A DNA stretch of 47,029 nucleotides from a virus, in IMG/VR virus record IMGVR_UViG_3300028596_000022, positions 1 to 47,029 of that record; one strand, given 5' to 3'. The translations under genes and the position numbers were made by a program. The number at the start of each line of letters is the position of its first letter. The first letter of the stretch is position 1. The notes under the pieces are model-generated. The model worked only from the letters and a program-made list of their open reading frames with translations, did not search any database and had not been told where the DNA came from. This document shows, in pieces, positions 16,647 through 24,971 of the stretch.

Positions 16647-18011
16647 GTGAGCGACTATTCCATGAAGATGGAAGAGCTGCTCGAAGACCTTGAAGGCAAT
16701 GATTGGGTGGCTGACCCTGACGCGCCTCTGAGATTAGAGGACGAAGAAGGGAACGTCATCCCAATGCCTGGGGACAACGAACAGCCTTCGGAAGAGGAGC
16801 TGGACGATGCCGTATTCCTAGCACATGGTCGCGAAACCGAATTGGTCAACATCATGGAAATGCTCCAGAGTTCTGGCGGCGTATCCCGTGACATGGCCAT
16901 GCAGTTCCGCGACCTGCTTCCGCCAGAGATGGCGATGGAATCGTTCACTGTCCAGGTGACGCAAACCAACCATGTCATGGCCATGGAGTATGTGGGGACT
17001 GCAATCAAGATCGCGGCCGCTGCCGGCGTGATCGCAGTATTGGGTGCGGTGGGTTATCTGATCTATCGCATTACCAAGTCCCGCAAACGCATGCCTAAGA
17101 ACAAGTTGGACAAAGCGGTATCTGCGGCATACGGCACTGCTGAGGAAAAGCTCAAGGTTGTGTTGGAAGGGCTCAAGCATGAGTACCCTGAAATCGAGCA
17201 CGTCGAACTCAAGTGGAACAAGGAAGAGGCGCTTGTCCAGATGGCAATCCAATGCCAGATGCAAGAGCTGGACCTGCGCATGATGACTGGGACCTACAAG
17301 TCCTTCGTTGGCATGGTGGGTTCTGATGCCTTGGTGCAGGCTAATGAGATCAAGAAGTTCTTTGATACGTCAGTCTTCCCAGAACTTGACAAGATGTCCA
17401 AGGCAGGTACGGGCAAGGATATTGACGACATCACCAAAAAGATCCAGGAATTCAAATTCACGGATATGGTGTCCAAACACCTTGATCGTTTCGGTCACGA
17501 CATGCAGGTCAACTTCGAGCGCCCTGATCAGGTCTGTGAGAAGTTCCGTGCCAAGTATTCCCGTAGCGTGAGTGTTGAGGAGGCGGCCAGTAAGCTGAAG
17601 GGTGTTAAGCCCAACGGTGTGGACGTCCCTGAGCAGGCTGCTGTTGGTCTGTACAAGGCACAGGACATCATGACCCAGATGTTGGTCAAGGTGAAGAACT
17701 ACGAGAAGAAGCTGGAGAAGACGAAAGAACTCCCAGCCGATTACGTGGCTCAGATCAAAGGCGTGTTGGAGAAGTGCAAGCAGCCTCTCAAATCCTTGGG
17801 TGATGTATTCAACATCCTGGAGATGGAGATTGCTTCGCAGACCCGCTGTGCCAAGATCAAAGGCCTGGCTGTAGCGGAAGGTTACAAGAACGTAGCCAAC
17901 CACTACAAGGAGAAAGCGTTGACCGACAAGGAACACCGCGCATCCTACCGAGCCTGCGTCAAAGTGCTGGACAAGTCCTTCGACGACATCCGTGGCGCCA
18001 TGAAGTTGTAA
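16647..18011 (+). CDS. Inner-head-type virion protein with membrane segment, 454 aa
   Basis: The GTG start at 16647 has a near-perfect AAGGAGGTAAT site. The first 98 residues are very acidic and end in EMAME98, with a second site VMAME114 only 16 residues later; both match the [A/S]-x-E prohead-protease rule. The membrane helix follows at about 116-141 (VGTAIKIAAAAGVIAVLGAV), then a basic stop (TKSRKRMPKNK) and about 310 helical residues. The same plan occurs in the two upstream genes. The acidic propeptide resembles removable segments of phiKZ-group inner-head proteins, which are thought to act during head assembly. This is the last gene of the operon and is followed by a strong hairpin. Confidence 0.68.
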   Translation: MSDYSMKMEELLEDLEGNDWVADPDAPLRLEDEEGNVIPMPGDNEQPSEEELDDAVFLAHGRETELVNIMEMLQSSGGVSRDMAMQFRDLLPPEMAMESFTVQVTQTNHVMAMEYVGTAIKIAAAAGVIAVLGAVGYLIYRITKSRKRMPKNKLDKAVSAAYGTAEEKLKVVLEGLKHEYPEIEHVELKWNKEEALVQMAIQCQMQELDLRMMTGTYKSFVGMVGSDALVQANEIKKFFDTSVFPELDKMSKAGTGKDIDDITKKIQEFKFTDMVSKHLDRFGHDMQVNFERPDQVCEKFRAKYSRSVSVEEAASKLKGVKPNGVDVPEQAAVGLYKAQDIMTQMLVKVKNYEKKLEKTKELPADYVAQIKGVLEKCKQPLKSLGDVFNILEMEIASQTRCAKIKGLAVAEGYKNVANHYKEKALTDKEHRASYRACVKVLDKSFDDIRGAMKL

Positions 18012-18016
18012 CATAC

Positions 18017-18049
18017 GCCCCCGGCTCATTGCGAGCCGGGGGCTATGCC
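18017..18049. terminator. Bidirectional hairpin terminator between convergent genes
   Basis: An 11-bp perfect GC-rich stem (18017-18027 with 18033-18043) closes a five-base loop and is followed by TATGCC (18044-18049). The left outer arm is only partly conserved (CATA at 18012-18015). It ends the metallopeptidase operon from the left and the baseplate block from the right. Confidence 0.7.
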
Positions 18050-18050
18050 G

Positions 18051-20987
18051 TTACTTGTCAGCCAAAGCTGGGAGGTGCTTCAGGAATTGAACATCCACGT
18101 CCTCCTCCACCGTGAACGTGCCATCTGGCAGTGCGGTCAGTTTCTTACGCACAGACAGACGACCACTGTTGTCGGCCATGGAGATCAGTGGATAGTTCTT
18201 GTCGCCGCCAAGGTTGCTAACCCGTACAGTGATGACCTCACTACCCGCATTCTTCTTGATGGCCTCAGCCGTTTCCAGGGCCTCAATCCGATCCTTGGCA
18301 AAGTCGGTTGCCAGCTGCTGGATGATGGTGGTGCGGATGCCGGACTTAAGCACTTCGTTGTTCCAACCAGCCTCGGTCATGTAGACCTGGACCTTAGGCG
18401 ATTGCTCGGCATCGAGTACAACAGAAGAACCACTCTCCACCACACAGCGAACCTTGCCATTCGTTGCGATTGGCTTGAGGTACAGCTTGGTCTTTTCCAG
18501 CACCGTCTTGTTGGTGTTGCCCATGTCGGTATCGGACCACTGCAGCATCTTGGTGCAAACGAGCTTCAGGTAGTCTTCAGTCGACTTGTCGTTGGCGAAG
18601 TAGTACCGACCATCGAACAACGTCAGGTCAATCTGACGGGCAAGCTGACGAGGAGACACCAGGATCTTGTTACCGTTGGCATCGAGGACAAAGTCACCCT
18701 TGAACTTCCGGTACTGCTGAACACCGTTCTTGATTACCGGCTCACCAACCTGGTGCAGCAGATACGTGACCACCTTACCGTTTACCACATCAACCTTCAT
18801 CATGCTCGGGTTGTTGGGGTCCATCTCGAACACCGGCTCAGTGTACAGCTCTGGCACGTCGTCGTCGTAGACTTGGTAATCAGCTTCAGTGGTAATGCTG
18901 CGGCTACCTGCCCACAGGTACTTCAGCGGGCTACCCAGTTTAACCTGGACACGCTCCTGCAGGATACCTACCGAGTCATACGGAAGCATGTTGCGGTTCT
19001 TGTCGTTGTCGATGTCGCCCTCTTTCATGTCGACCACGGTGTAGTCGGACACGGTGTAGATCACGTCGAACGTGACCGACAGATTAATCAAGTGATCCAG
19101 AGGGCCGTCACCGAACATGGAGAAGTTACGCAGGGTCATCGCGTCATTTGCGTTGATTGCGTAATTGGTCTCCAGCAAGAACTCATACACCCGATCACCA
19201 TCTTGCTTGGCGATCAGCGTACCATTCAGGTAAGCCTTGGCCGATTCACCCGGTGGGGTGTAAGCAAGCTGCACATGCAGTTGGTAATCTTCCAGGTCCT
19301 TATACAGATCGCCACTCTTGGTGAGCAGGTGAATAAGGTAGCCCTTCTCCGTACGCGACACCGTGAAGGTCTGTGCGGCCTGTAGGTCCAGCTGCAGGGA
19401 TGGGTTCTCCATCCAGAACTGGCGCCCTTCAATGGTCGGAGCATCGAGATAGTAGGCACGTACCTCAAAGCTCTCGTTTGCCGCATCCAGGACCCAATGG
19501 AACGGGCTGAAGCGATAACCTGCAGACGACACAGCGCGGGCCATGGCTTCTGGCTTGAGCTGATACAGGTCATTGATCTCAGACTGGCTCACAATGGTCA
19601 TGCCGCCATCCACGGACCTGAACAGTACCGAAGGATGGATGGTGACCGAGTCAGTGTTGTGACTGACGCCTGGAATGCCATTGAGGTCGGCCATACGAAC
19701 GATGAGGTTCTCTACGGCCCCTGAGATCGGCGTGATGGTGTATTTGTCCTGCGGGGACTCCATGACACGGGTTGCGTTCAAAGTACGCTTGGTGATGGCG
19801 TCTACGTCCTTTACGGAGGTATAGTCCATGTCACCCAGAACAAAGTCCAGGTTAACAGGCGTAATTGGAATGTTGATCTCACCCGTGTTGTGTTGCATGA
19901 CACGGTTACGCAACTCTTCCAGCGTCAGGGCAGGCTTGCCGCCAGTGGTGTACTGGTCGGAGTAAACCGAGTACGTGGAGAGCAGGCCCCAGTTCGCGGT
20001 GTACTTGCCTTGGTCTTCGCTGTCAAGGTCAAGCCACTCCTCACTCCAGTCGTTGGCCGAGAAGCCTTCGAACACCATGTCGTTCACACCTTTGGTGGTG
20101 TAGACGTCAATGCGCAGCTCGCCAGTAACTTGGCCTGTGGTCTGGTAGATCTGAGGCAGGTAGCAGTCGATCACCTTGTCGTACAGCCGGACCAACACGG
20201 TTGGGTCATATGGGTCAAACACTTGGCGAGTATAGTTGACCTTGATCTCTTTCCAGTAAGGGACGCCCGCAGCGTCGCGCGCCCGAACATAGGCACGGCA
20301 GTACGAGTAGAGGTCGTTGAAAGCGATACGGGTGTTCCACACCGTTGCCTGGTTGAGCGGGTAGACCTGGCTGTTGATCGCCATCTGCGACATATTGGCC
20401 AAGAGGCGCAGCATTGGAACGCCGTCGCTACCAGCCACCTGGTCAACTTCTAGCAGGTTACCGTTGGATGGGTTCAGTACGCCATTCAGAGGAGTGCCGT
20501 ACACAACGGTCGGCTCGCCCACAGGAGGAATGCGGAATTCAATCGGATACTCTGCAGTGAAGGTGTAGCCGTTGCAGGTGAAGTTGGAGTTCTTCGGCAT
20601 CACCAACTTCTTCATACCACCGGCCGTTACTTCGACCGCATAACGAATAACTTCATCGCGGCTCACCAGCAAGGTGATTGGTAGAACAGGTGGCTTATTG
20701 AAGACGTTGAGGAAGTCCCGATCCGTCATGTGCAGATGCAGGTCTTCCATAGTCAGTGCAAGGCCAGGGTAGCGCTTGCGGTTCAATACGTCAATGCCGT
20801 TGAGTACGTGCGCACCACATGCAGCGGCGTATTCCCACATGAGCATAAAAGGACTGGTGGGATCGACCAGGCGGTAGTTACCGGCAAGGTTGTCATCTAC
20901 GGCATCCAGAACGTCGAGCGCTTTGGCAGCTGGGTCAAAGCGGGCGAAGTCCATCGCCTTCATGAGATCTTCACTGGTCATGGTCAT
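18051..20987 (-). CDS. Large structural protein, possible gp6-like baseplate wedge, 978 aa
   Basis: A 978-residue, strand-rich protein without membrane segments or enzyme motifs, of the size expected for a large baseplate subunit. The N-terminal 120 residues are helical; residues about 125-165 (KLVMPKNSNFTCNGYTFTAE and onward) have the look of the beta-clip region in T4 gp6/phage gpJ-type wedge proteins. Much of the rest is beta-rich, with repeated Asp/Asn/Tyr-rich turns. A long C-terminal segment, about residues 800-960, resembles the extended tail of such proteins. This identification is by overall pattern and is tentative. The start overlaps the stop of the upstream gene by four bases (ATGA type), so the two are translated together. 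Structure comparison against gp6 would settle it. Confidence 0.5.
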   Translation of the reverse strand: MTMTSEDLMKAMDFARFDPAAKALDVLDAVDDNLAGNYRLVDPTSPFMLMWEYAAACGAHVLNGIDVLNRKRYPGLALTMEDLHLHMTDRDFLNVFNKPPVLPITLLVSRDEVIRYAVEVTAGGMKKLVMPKNSNFTCNGYTFTAEYPIEFRIPPVGEPTVVYGTPLNGVLNPSNGNLLEVDQVAGSDGVPMLRLLANMSQMAINSQVYPLNQATVWNTRIAFNDLYSYCRAYVRARDAAGVPYWKEIKVNYTRQVFDPYDPTVLVRLYDKVIDCYLPQIYQTTGQVTGELRIDVYTTKGVNDMVFEGFSANDWSEEWLDLDSEDQGKYTANWGLLSTYSVYSDQYTTGGKPALTLEELRNRVMQHNTGEINIPITPVNLDFVLGDMDYTSVKDVDAITKRTLNATRVMESPQDKYTITPISGAVENLIVRMADLNGIPGVSHNTDSVTIHPSVLFRSVDGGMTIVSQSEINDLYQLKPEAMARAVSSAGYRFSPFHWVLDAANESFEVRAYYLDAPTIEGRQFWMENPSLQLDLQAAQTFTVSRTEKGYLIHLLTKSGDLYKDLEDYQLHVQLAYTPPGESAKAYLNGTLIAKQDGDRVYEFLLETNYAINANDAMTLRNFSMFGDGPLDHLINLSVTFDVIYTVSDYTVVDMKEGDIDNDKNRNMLPYDSVGILQERVQVKLGSPLKYLWAGSRSITTEADYQVYDDDVPELYTEPVFEMDPNNPSMMKVDVVNGKVVTYLLHQVGEPVIKNGVQQYRKFKGDFVLDANGNKILVSPRQLARQIDLTLFDGRYYFANDKSTEDYLKLVCTKMLQWSDTDMGNTNKTVLEKTKLYLKPIATNGKVRCVVESGSSVVLDAEQSPKVQVYMTEAGWNNEVLKSGIRTTIIQQLATDFAKDRIEALETAEAIKKNAGSEVITVRVSNLGGDKNYPLISMADNSGRLSVRKKLTALPDGTFTVEEDVDVQFLKHLPALADK

Positions 20988-22123
20988 ACGACAGTACCTG
21001 TAGTTGGAGTGTTACCTGGGACAATGATCCGGCTAGGGTTCTGCCCATTGTAAGCCATCGGGGTCAGCGCCCCCTTGGCAAAGCGGCTAGACCAAGCAAT
21101 GCGAGAATCACCCAGACGTTCTTCGTACACCTCACGAGAAACCCAGCGCTGCATTGTCTGCTCCTCTGGATCAATCCAGAAGTACGTGTCGTATGTGAAC
21201 AGGTGCCAGAGATCTTCATTGATCTGGACCATGTTCTTGTCACGAAGGGCGGGGTGCATGTTCGCATTGAACGAGGCAACGATGTTGTTGAATTCAGTGA
21301 ACACGATCGGGTCGAACGTATCCAGGCCATGGCACTTCCAGTTGACCGAGATCTGCTGACCTTCTTGGTTGAAGGGGGAGTCCAGCGACATGTTGGCGCC
21401 GGTAGCAGTTGGGGCAACGTAAGGATATGCAATGGTAGACCACCAACTGGTGATCCGACGCTTGTTGGCGTCTAGGGAGAAACGGTAAATCCGGCTGTGG
21501 TAGTCGATCCGATTTTGAATGATCGAATCCATGTACGGAACCATGTCCCCCTCATACACCAGGGAGGCATAACACACCCAGACGAAAAGCATCATTATTA
21601 TGATGTTACCCGTCCCGTTACGCAGCGTCGTATTCAGGTCCCATACCCTGTAGTTCTTGATCGTGTCATCGATCATACTCCAGGCTTCATGGTGGTTACC
21701 CTCTACCGAGGTGAATGTGCCTGGTGCGATTTCCTGCCAACCGGATTGGGAAACCAAACCGTTAGACAGCCACGGGATAAAAGCCTGCTCGTGGTTGGCC
21801 AGCGGGGAGCCTTTGCCGTCACGCCACACACCGACAGGATCAAGCATGGCTCGAATGGCCCGTGGAAGGCTAATGCCGTCCGCACCACCGATCATGCTGA
21901 AAAACGGGCGGAATGCACGCAGGTTGCCATCGGTCAAGTTAAGTCTGGGTCGCGTGAAGAACGTGAGACCAAACTGTTCTCGAACGGGCGGCATCGTGGG
22001 GTGTGTCCCCAGGCTGTTAATGCCTCTCAGCTGTTCGTAGATCGAGGTTACGGAACTACCCTTGCCTCCGATCCGCGAAATGAAATCAAAAATCTTCTCG
22101 TATTCTTCGCGGCTTAAACTCAT
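20984..22123 (-). CDS. Structural protein partner of the 978-aa gene, 379 aa
   Basis: It overlaps the 978-residue gene by four bases and precedes it, so the pair is made together. It has a clear GGAGGGG site. The sequence is rich in Phe, Trp, Tyr, Arg and Asn, with motifs such as FGLTFFTRPRLNLTDGNLRAF, common in structural tail proteins of large phages. There is one hydrophobic stretch near residues 170-190 (IIIMMLFVWVCYASLVYEGD), short and followed by acidic residues, which may be a buried core helix rather than a membrane span. I do not recognise the family. Co-location with the wedge candidate suggests tail or baseplate. Confidence 0.6.
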   Translation of the reverse strand: MSLSREEYEKIFDFISRIGGKGSSVTSIYEQLRGINSLGTHPTMPPVREQFGLTFFTRPRLNLTDGNLRAFRPFFSMIGGADGISLPRAIRAMLDPVGVWRDGKGSPLANHEQAFIPWLSNGLVSQSGWQEIAPGTFTSVEGNHHEAWSMIDDTIKNYRVWDLNTTLRNGTGNIIIMMLFVWVCYASLVYEGDMVPYMDSIIQNRIDYHSRIYRFSLDANKRRITSWWSTIAYPYVAPTATGANMSLDSPFNQEGQQISVNWKCHGLDTFDPIVFTEFNNIVASFNANMHPALRDKNMVQINEDLWHLFTYDTYFWIDPEEQTMQRWVSREVYEERLGDSRIAWSSRFAKGALTPMAYNGQNPSRIIVPGNTPTTGTVV

Positions 22124-22152
22124 AACCCCTCCAGAATGGTCAGGAGCACTTC

Positions 22153-23448
22153 ATGAACATCAATATTCTGCCAGACCTCAGTCTGGCGGCGGCACCGTTT
22201 ACCACGGTACTCGGCAATGCCCTAAAGTTGGCTTCGACCGGCGATAGTGACAGCATCATACAGTATTCCGCCCCCGCCCGCGTGGAGCCGATCTGCTTGG
22301 TGGATAGCGCTCTCGCCCAGTACGAATTCCTGTACCCGATTCTGCAGACCACCAACTCGATCTTCGCCGCCTACTACATGCAGGCCGCCGCTCGTATGAT
22401 CAACGTATCGGCCATGCGCCTGCTGCGTGACATCGATCCGCTCAAGCCCGACCGCAACATGAACGCTGCAATCTACGACTTCGCCGAGCGCAGCGCCCAG
22501 CAGCACTACGGTGACAACAAGACCCTACCTCAGCGCGTTGAAGGTCGTGTCCTGGACATCGTTACCGAAGGCATGCAGCTGCCGCGCCCAGGTCAGGGCA
22601 AGCCAACCATCACCTTCATGATCACTGAAGGGCAGGGCGGCAAGCCTGTGATGAAGGTGGCCTCGCCTGAAGAAGTGCGCAAGTATCAGGAAGCCTCCAA
22701 GCGGGCGGCAACCGAACTGGCCAAGAAGGAATACGACAAGCAGCTGGCTGACCTCAAGCACGCCGGTGCTTCCACCAAAGGTGGCGCGTCTCTGGTTGGT
22801 GACCTGCTCGATACCCCGAACCTGGCTACCGGCCGTATTTTCGAAGTGTCTGGCGACTACGGTGGAGGCGAAGTTACCATCCAAGTGATGGTGGTCTTCA
22901 AGACCATGATGACTACCTCGAACAACATGGTAGACGTCTACGCCACCGGCGGCGAGCTGCGTACCGCTTCCGAGCGTTACCACGGCTGGCGTTCGGGTCA
23001 ACTGCGCTTCCTCGAAGACATCATCTTCACCAACGACATCATCGAGAACCACCGCCGTACCGCTATCCGCGACAACACCGGTGTGTACCTGCTCAACCGC
23101 GAGCGCGACACCAAGAACCGTGTTGCTGCTCTGCTGTCCGGCAAGTCCTCGATCGGCACTGCCTCGGGTGTTGCTGTGATCGACAGCGCCACTGCCAAGC
23201 GTCTGGAACTGGCCGTAGGCGGCAAGCTTGCTGACTTCAACACTCGTGAGAAGATCTTCAAGCGCACCTACCTCATGAACATGATCGTCGTTGATCGTGA
23301 CTGGGACCAGGTGGTTGTTTACAACCGCGGTATCCCGAAAGCCGTTGAACTGCCGGTGACCGAGTACACCAAGGCCAAGAGCAAGGGCGGCTCCGACGTG
23401 GCCGATATCGTCAAGCTGTTCCTGTCCGGCTCTGCCCCGACTCTCTGA
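22153..23448 (+). CDS. Probable virion structural protein, 431 aa
   Basis: First gene of a four-gene plus-strand block with an AGGAG site. The 431-residue product starts with a hydrophobic, membrane-like N-terminal 30 residues (LSLAAAPFTTVLGNALKLA) of modest strength and continues as mixed alpha/beta. A lysine-rich helical insert lies around residues 170-205. A long stretch around 225-330 has strand-like segments (ATGRIFEVSGDYGGGEVTIQ) and a repeated Arg/Asp pattern near NRERDTKNR. I do not recognise it. Codon choice is strongly biased toward GC-ending codons like the capsid gene, suggesting high expression and hence a structural role. Confidence 0.6.
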   Translation: MNINILPDLSLAAAPFTTVLGNALKLASTGDSDSIIQYSAPARVEPICLVDSALAQYEFLYPILQTTNSIFAAYYMQAAARMINVSAMRLLRDIDPLKPDRNMNAAIYDFAERSAQQHYGDNKTLPQRVEGRVLDIVTEGMQLPRPGQGKPTITFMITEGQGGKPVMKVASPEEVRKYQEASKRAATELAKKEYDKQLADLKHAGASTKGGASLVGDLLDTPNLATGRIFEVSGDYGGGEVTIQVMVVFKTMMTTSNNMVDVYATGGELRTASERYHGWRSGQLRFLEDIIFTNDIIENHRRTAIRDNTGVYLLNRERDTKNRVAALLSGKSSIGTASGVAVIDSATAKRLELAVGGKLADFNTREKIFKRTYLMNMIVVDRDWDQVVVYNRGIPKAVELPVTEYTKAKSKGGSDVADIVKLFLSGSAPTL

Positions 23449-23477
23449 GTCGGGTGCCTCACTAAAGGATTCAATCC

Positions 23478-24386
23478 ATGAAGATTACTGCTTTCGTTGA
23501 CAAGATTGTCGACGGCTTCAGCCAGAACGCCACGGTCACTGTGCATTCGAACGTCATCAAAGAGATGATCGATCACACCATCCCGTCTCTGGAGTTGTTC
23601 TCCGAGTACGTCAGTGCCGAACCTAAGGCCAAGAAAGTCCTCGACAAATTCAACAAGGACTTCCTGCAACGCCTGGGTAAAGGTGGCAAGGGCGAATTCT
23701 ACGACCGCATCCTGGCCGCCATGCGCGCTAACGTGGCCCAGGCTGGCGACGTCGAAGACCTGATCAACAAGCTGATCCCCAAGAACGCAGATGCGCTCTC
23801 TCTGGACGGCCGTGCTGCCAACCTCGTGCAGTACGTCGAGATCCTGGGCTTCACCAACCGTTACATCCGTCACCTGCTGCTGACCTTCACCGAAGACATC
23901 GCCAAAGGTACCGGTGGTCCGAACTTCAAGTCGGGCCTGGCCAAAGAACAGGTGGATGGCCTGCAGCGCAACCTGAGCGCTTTCGCCACTGCCATCATGG
24001 TATTGGAGACGGCCGCTCCTGGTGTTGAGCGTGCCATCAAGTCGATCCCTGAGTTCAACGTGGCTCATACCGACATTGATGCTATGACAGCAGCCAATGG
24101 CCAAGCTGCCATGGACCCACTGCGCGCCACTGGTTTCATTTCGGCCGACTGGAACCCGATCACTGCCGTGCGCATGCTGATCGAAGACCGTTGCATCGCC
24201 AACTACCAAGGCGCCAAAGAAGACCGCCAGGCTCTGGAGTTCCGTATCCAGGCCCTGAAGGACGCCCGTGACGGTACGCAGAACCCACGACTGGAGAAAT
24301 CCATCGAGTACCACACTGGCCGTCTGAAAGAGGTCAACAGAAAGATCGAGAAGTACGAAGCCTCGGTCAAGGAGAAACGTGAATGA
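23478..24386 (+). CDS. Hypothetical helical protein, 302 aa
   Basis: The start has AAAGGA upstream. The protein is nearly all helical; the last 60 residues (about 240-302) are a charged coiled-coil candidate (KEDRQALEFRIQALKDARDG and on). No membrane segment, cysteine cluster or catalytic motif is visible. The codon bias matches its strongly expressed neighbours. It overlaps the next gene by four bases. Probably a virion or assembly protein, on gene order only. Confidence 0.65.
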   Translation: MKITAFVDKIVDGFSQNATVTVHSNVIKEMIDHTIPSLELFSEYVSAEPKAKKVLDKFNKDFLQRLGKGGKGEFYDRILAAMRANVAQAGDVEDLINKLIPKNADALSLDGRAANLVQYVEILGFTNRYIRHLLLTFTEDIAKGTGGPNFKSGLAKEQVDGLQRNLSAFATAIMVLETAAPGVERAIKSIPEFNVAHTDIDAMTAANGQAAMDPLRATGFISADWNPITAVRMLIEDRCIANYQGAKEDRQALEFRIQALKDARDGTQNPRLEKSIEYHTGRLKEVNRKIEKYEASVKEKRE

Positions 24387-24937
24387 ACGATCGCGGGTTC
24401 GACGTCTACAGCTCAGGCTTTGCACGCCTGAGCCCGCTGCAAGCCGGTACGGGCTACAAAGAGCCTGATACTATGGCAGTTGCGCACTATGATGGTATGG
24501 TGAAAGGTTTGGTGTCGATCGTTGACTCCAAGACTTTCGACAGCGTCGTGCGTAATGCTTTGGCTCTGTTGGGTACTGGCCCTGACTGGATCACCGTCCA
24601 GGCCTTTAACCCCAACCTGTCGAAGTACCAGGTCGAGTTCATGGTTGACACTGTCAATTATATAGTCACCGGAAAACGCCGGTACTTGCTCGCCACTTGG
24701 CGCGAACTTCTCGCCGAGATGAACAACAACGGTTCCGTTAAGCCTATTGTTATGGGCGGACGATCCGTGAACCCGGATATCAAGGTGCCCGCAGAACTTC
24801 TGAAAGGGCATCCCGCAGAAATCATGTCCCGCTGGATTTCCCGAGAGGGTGGTGTAGTGGATCTGATAGAGTCCCTCCATCTCATGTTCGGTGGAGACAT
24901 CGAAGTGGGTGAAGTGGGCTCGCTAGTAGCTAGCTAG
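24383..24937 (+). CDS. Hypothetical protein, 184 aa
   Basis: It overlaps the previous gene by ATGA. The product is a soluble mixed alpha/beta protein with an aromatic N-terminal part (YSSGFARLSPLQAGTGYK), a central hydrophobic strand region (WITVQAFNPN, VEFMVDTVNYIV) and a C-terminal acidic end. Its codon use is less biased than that of the flanking genes, with codons such as ATA and CGA appearing, so it is probably made in smaller amounts. I do not recognise the family. Confidence 0.65.
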   Translation: MNDRGFDVYSSGFARLSPLQAGTGYKEPDTMAVAHYDGMVKGLVSIVDSKTFDSVVRNALALLGTGPDWITVQAFNPNLSKYQVEFMVDTVNYIVTGKRRYLLATWRELLAEMNNNGSVKPIVMGGRSVNPDIKVPAELLKGHPAEIMSRWISREGGVVDLIESLHLMFGGDIEVGEVGSLVAS

Positions 24938-24971
24938 CGCTAACGCAATCAACAACTCTGGAGTTAGACAC

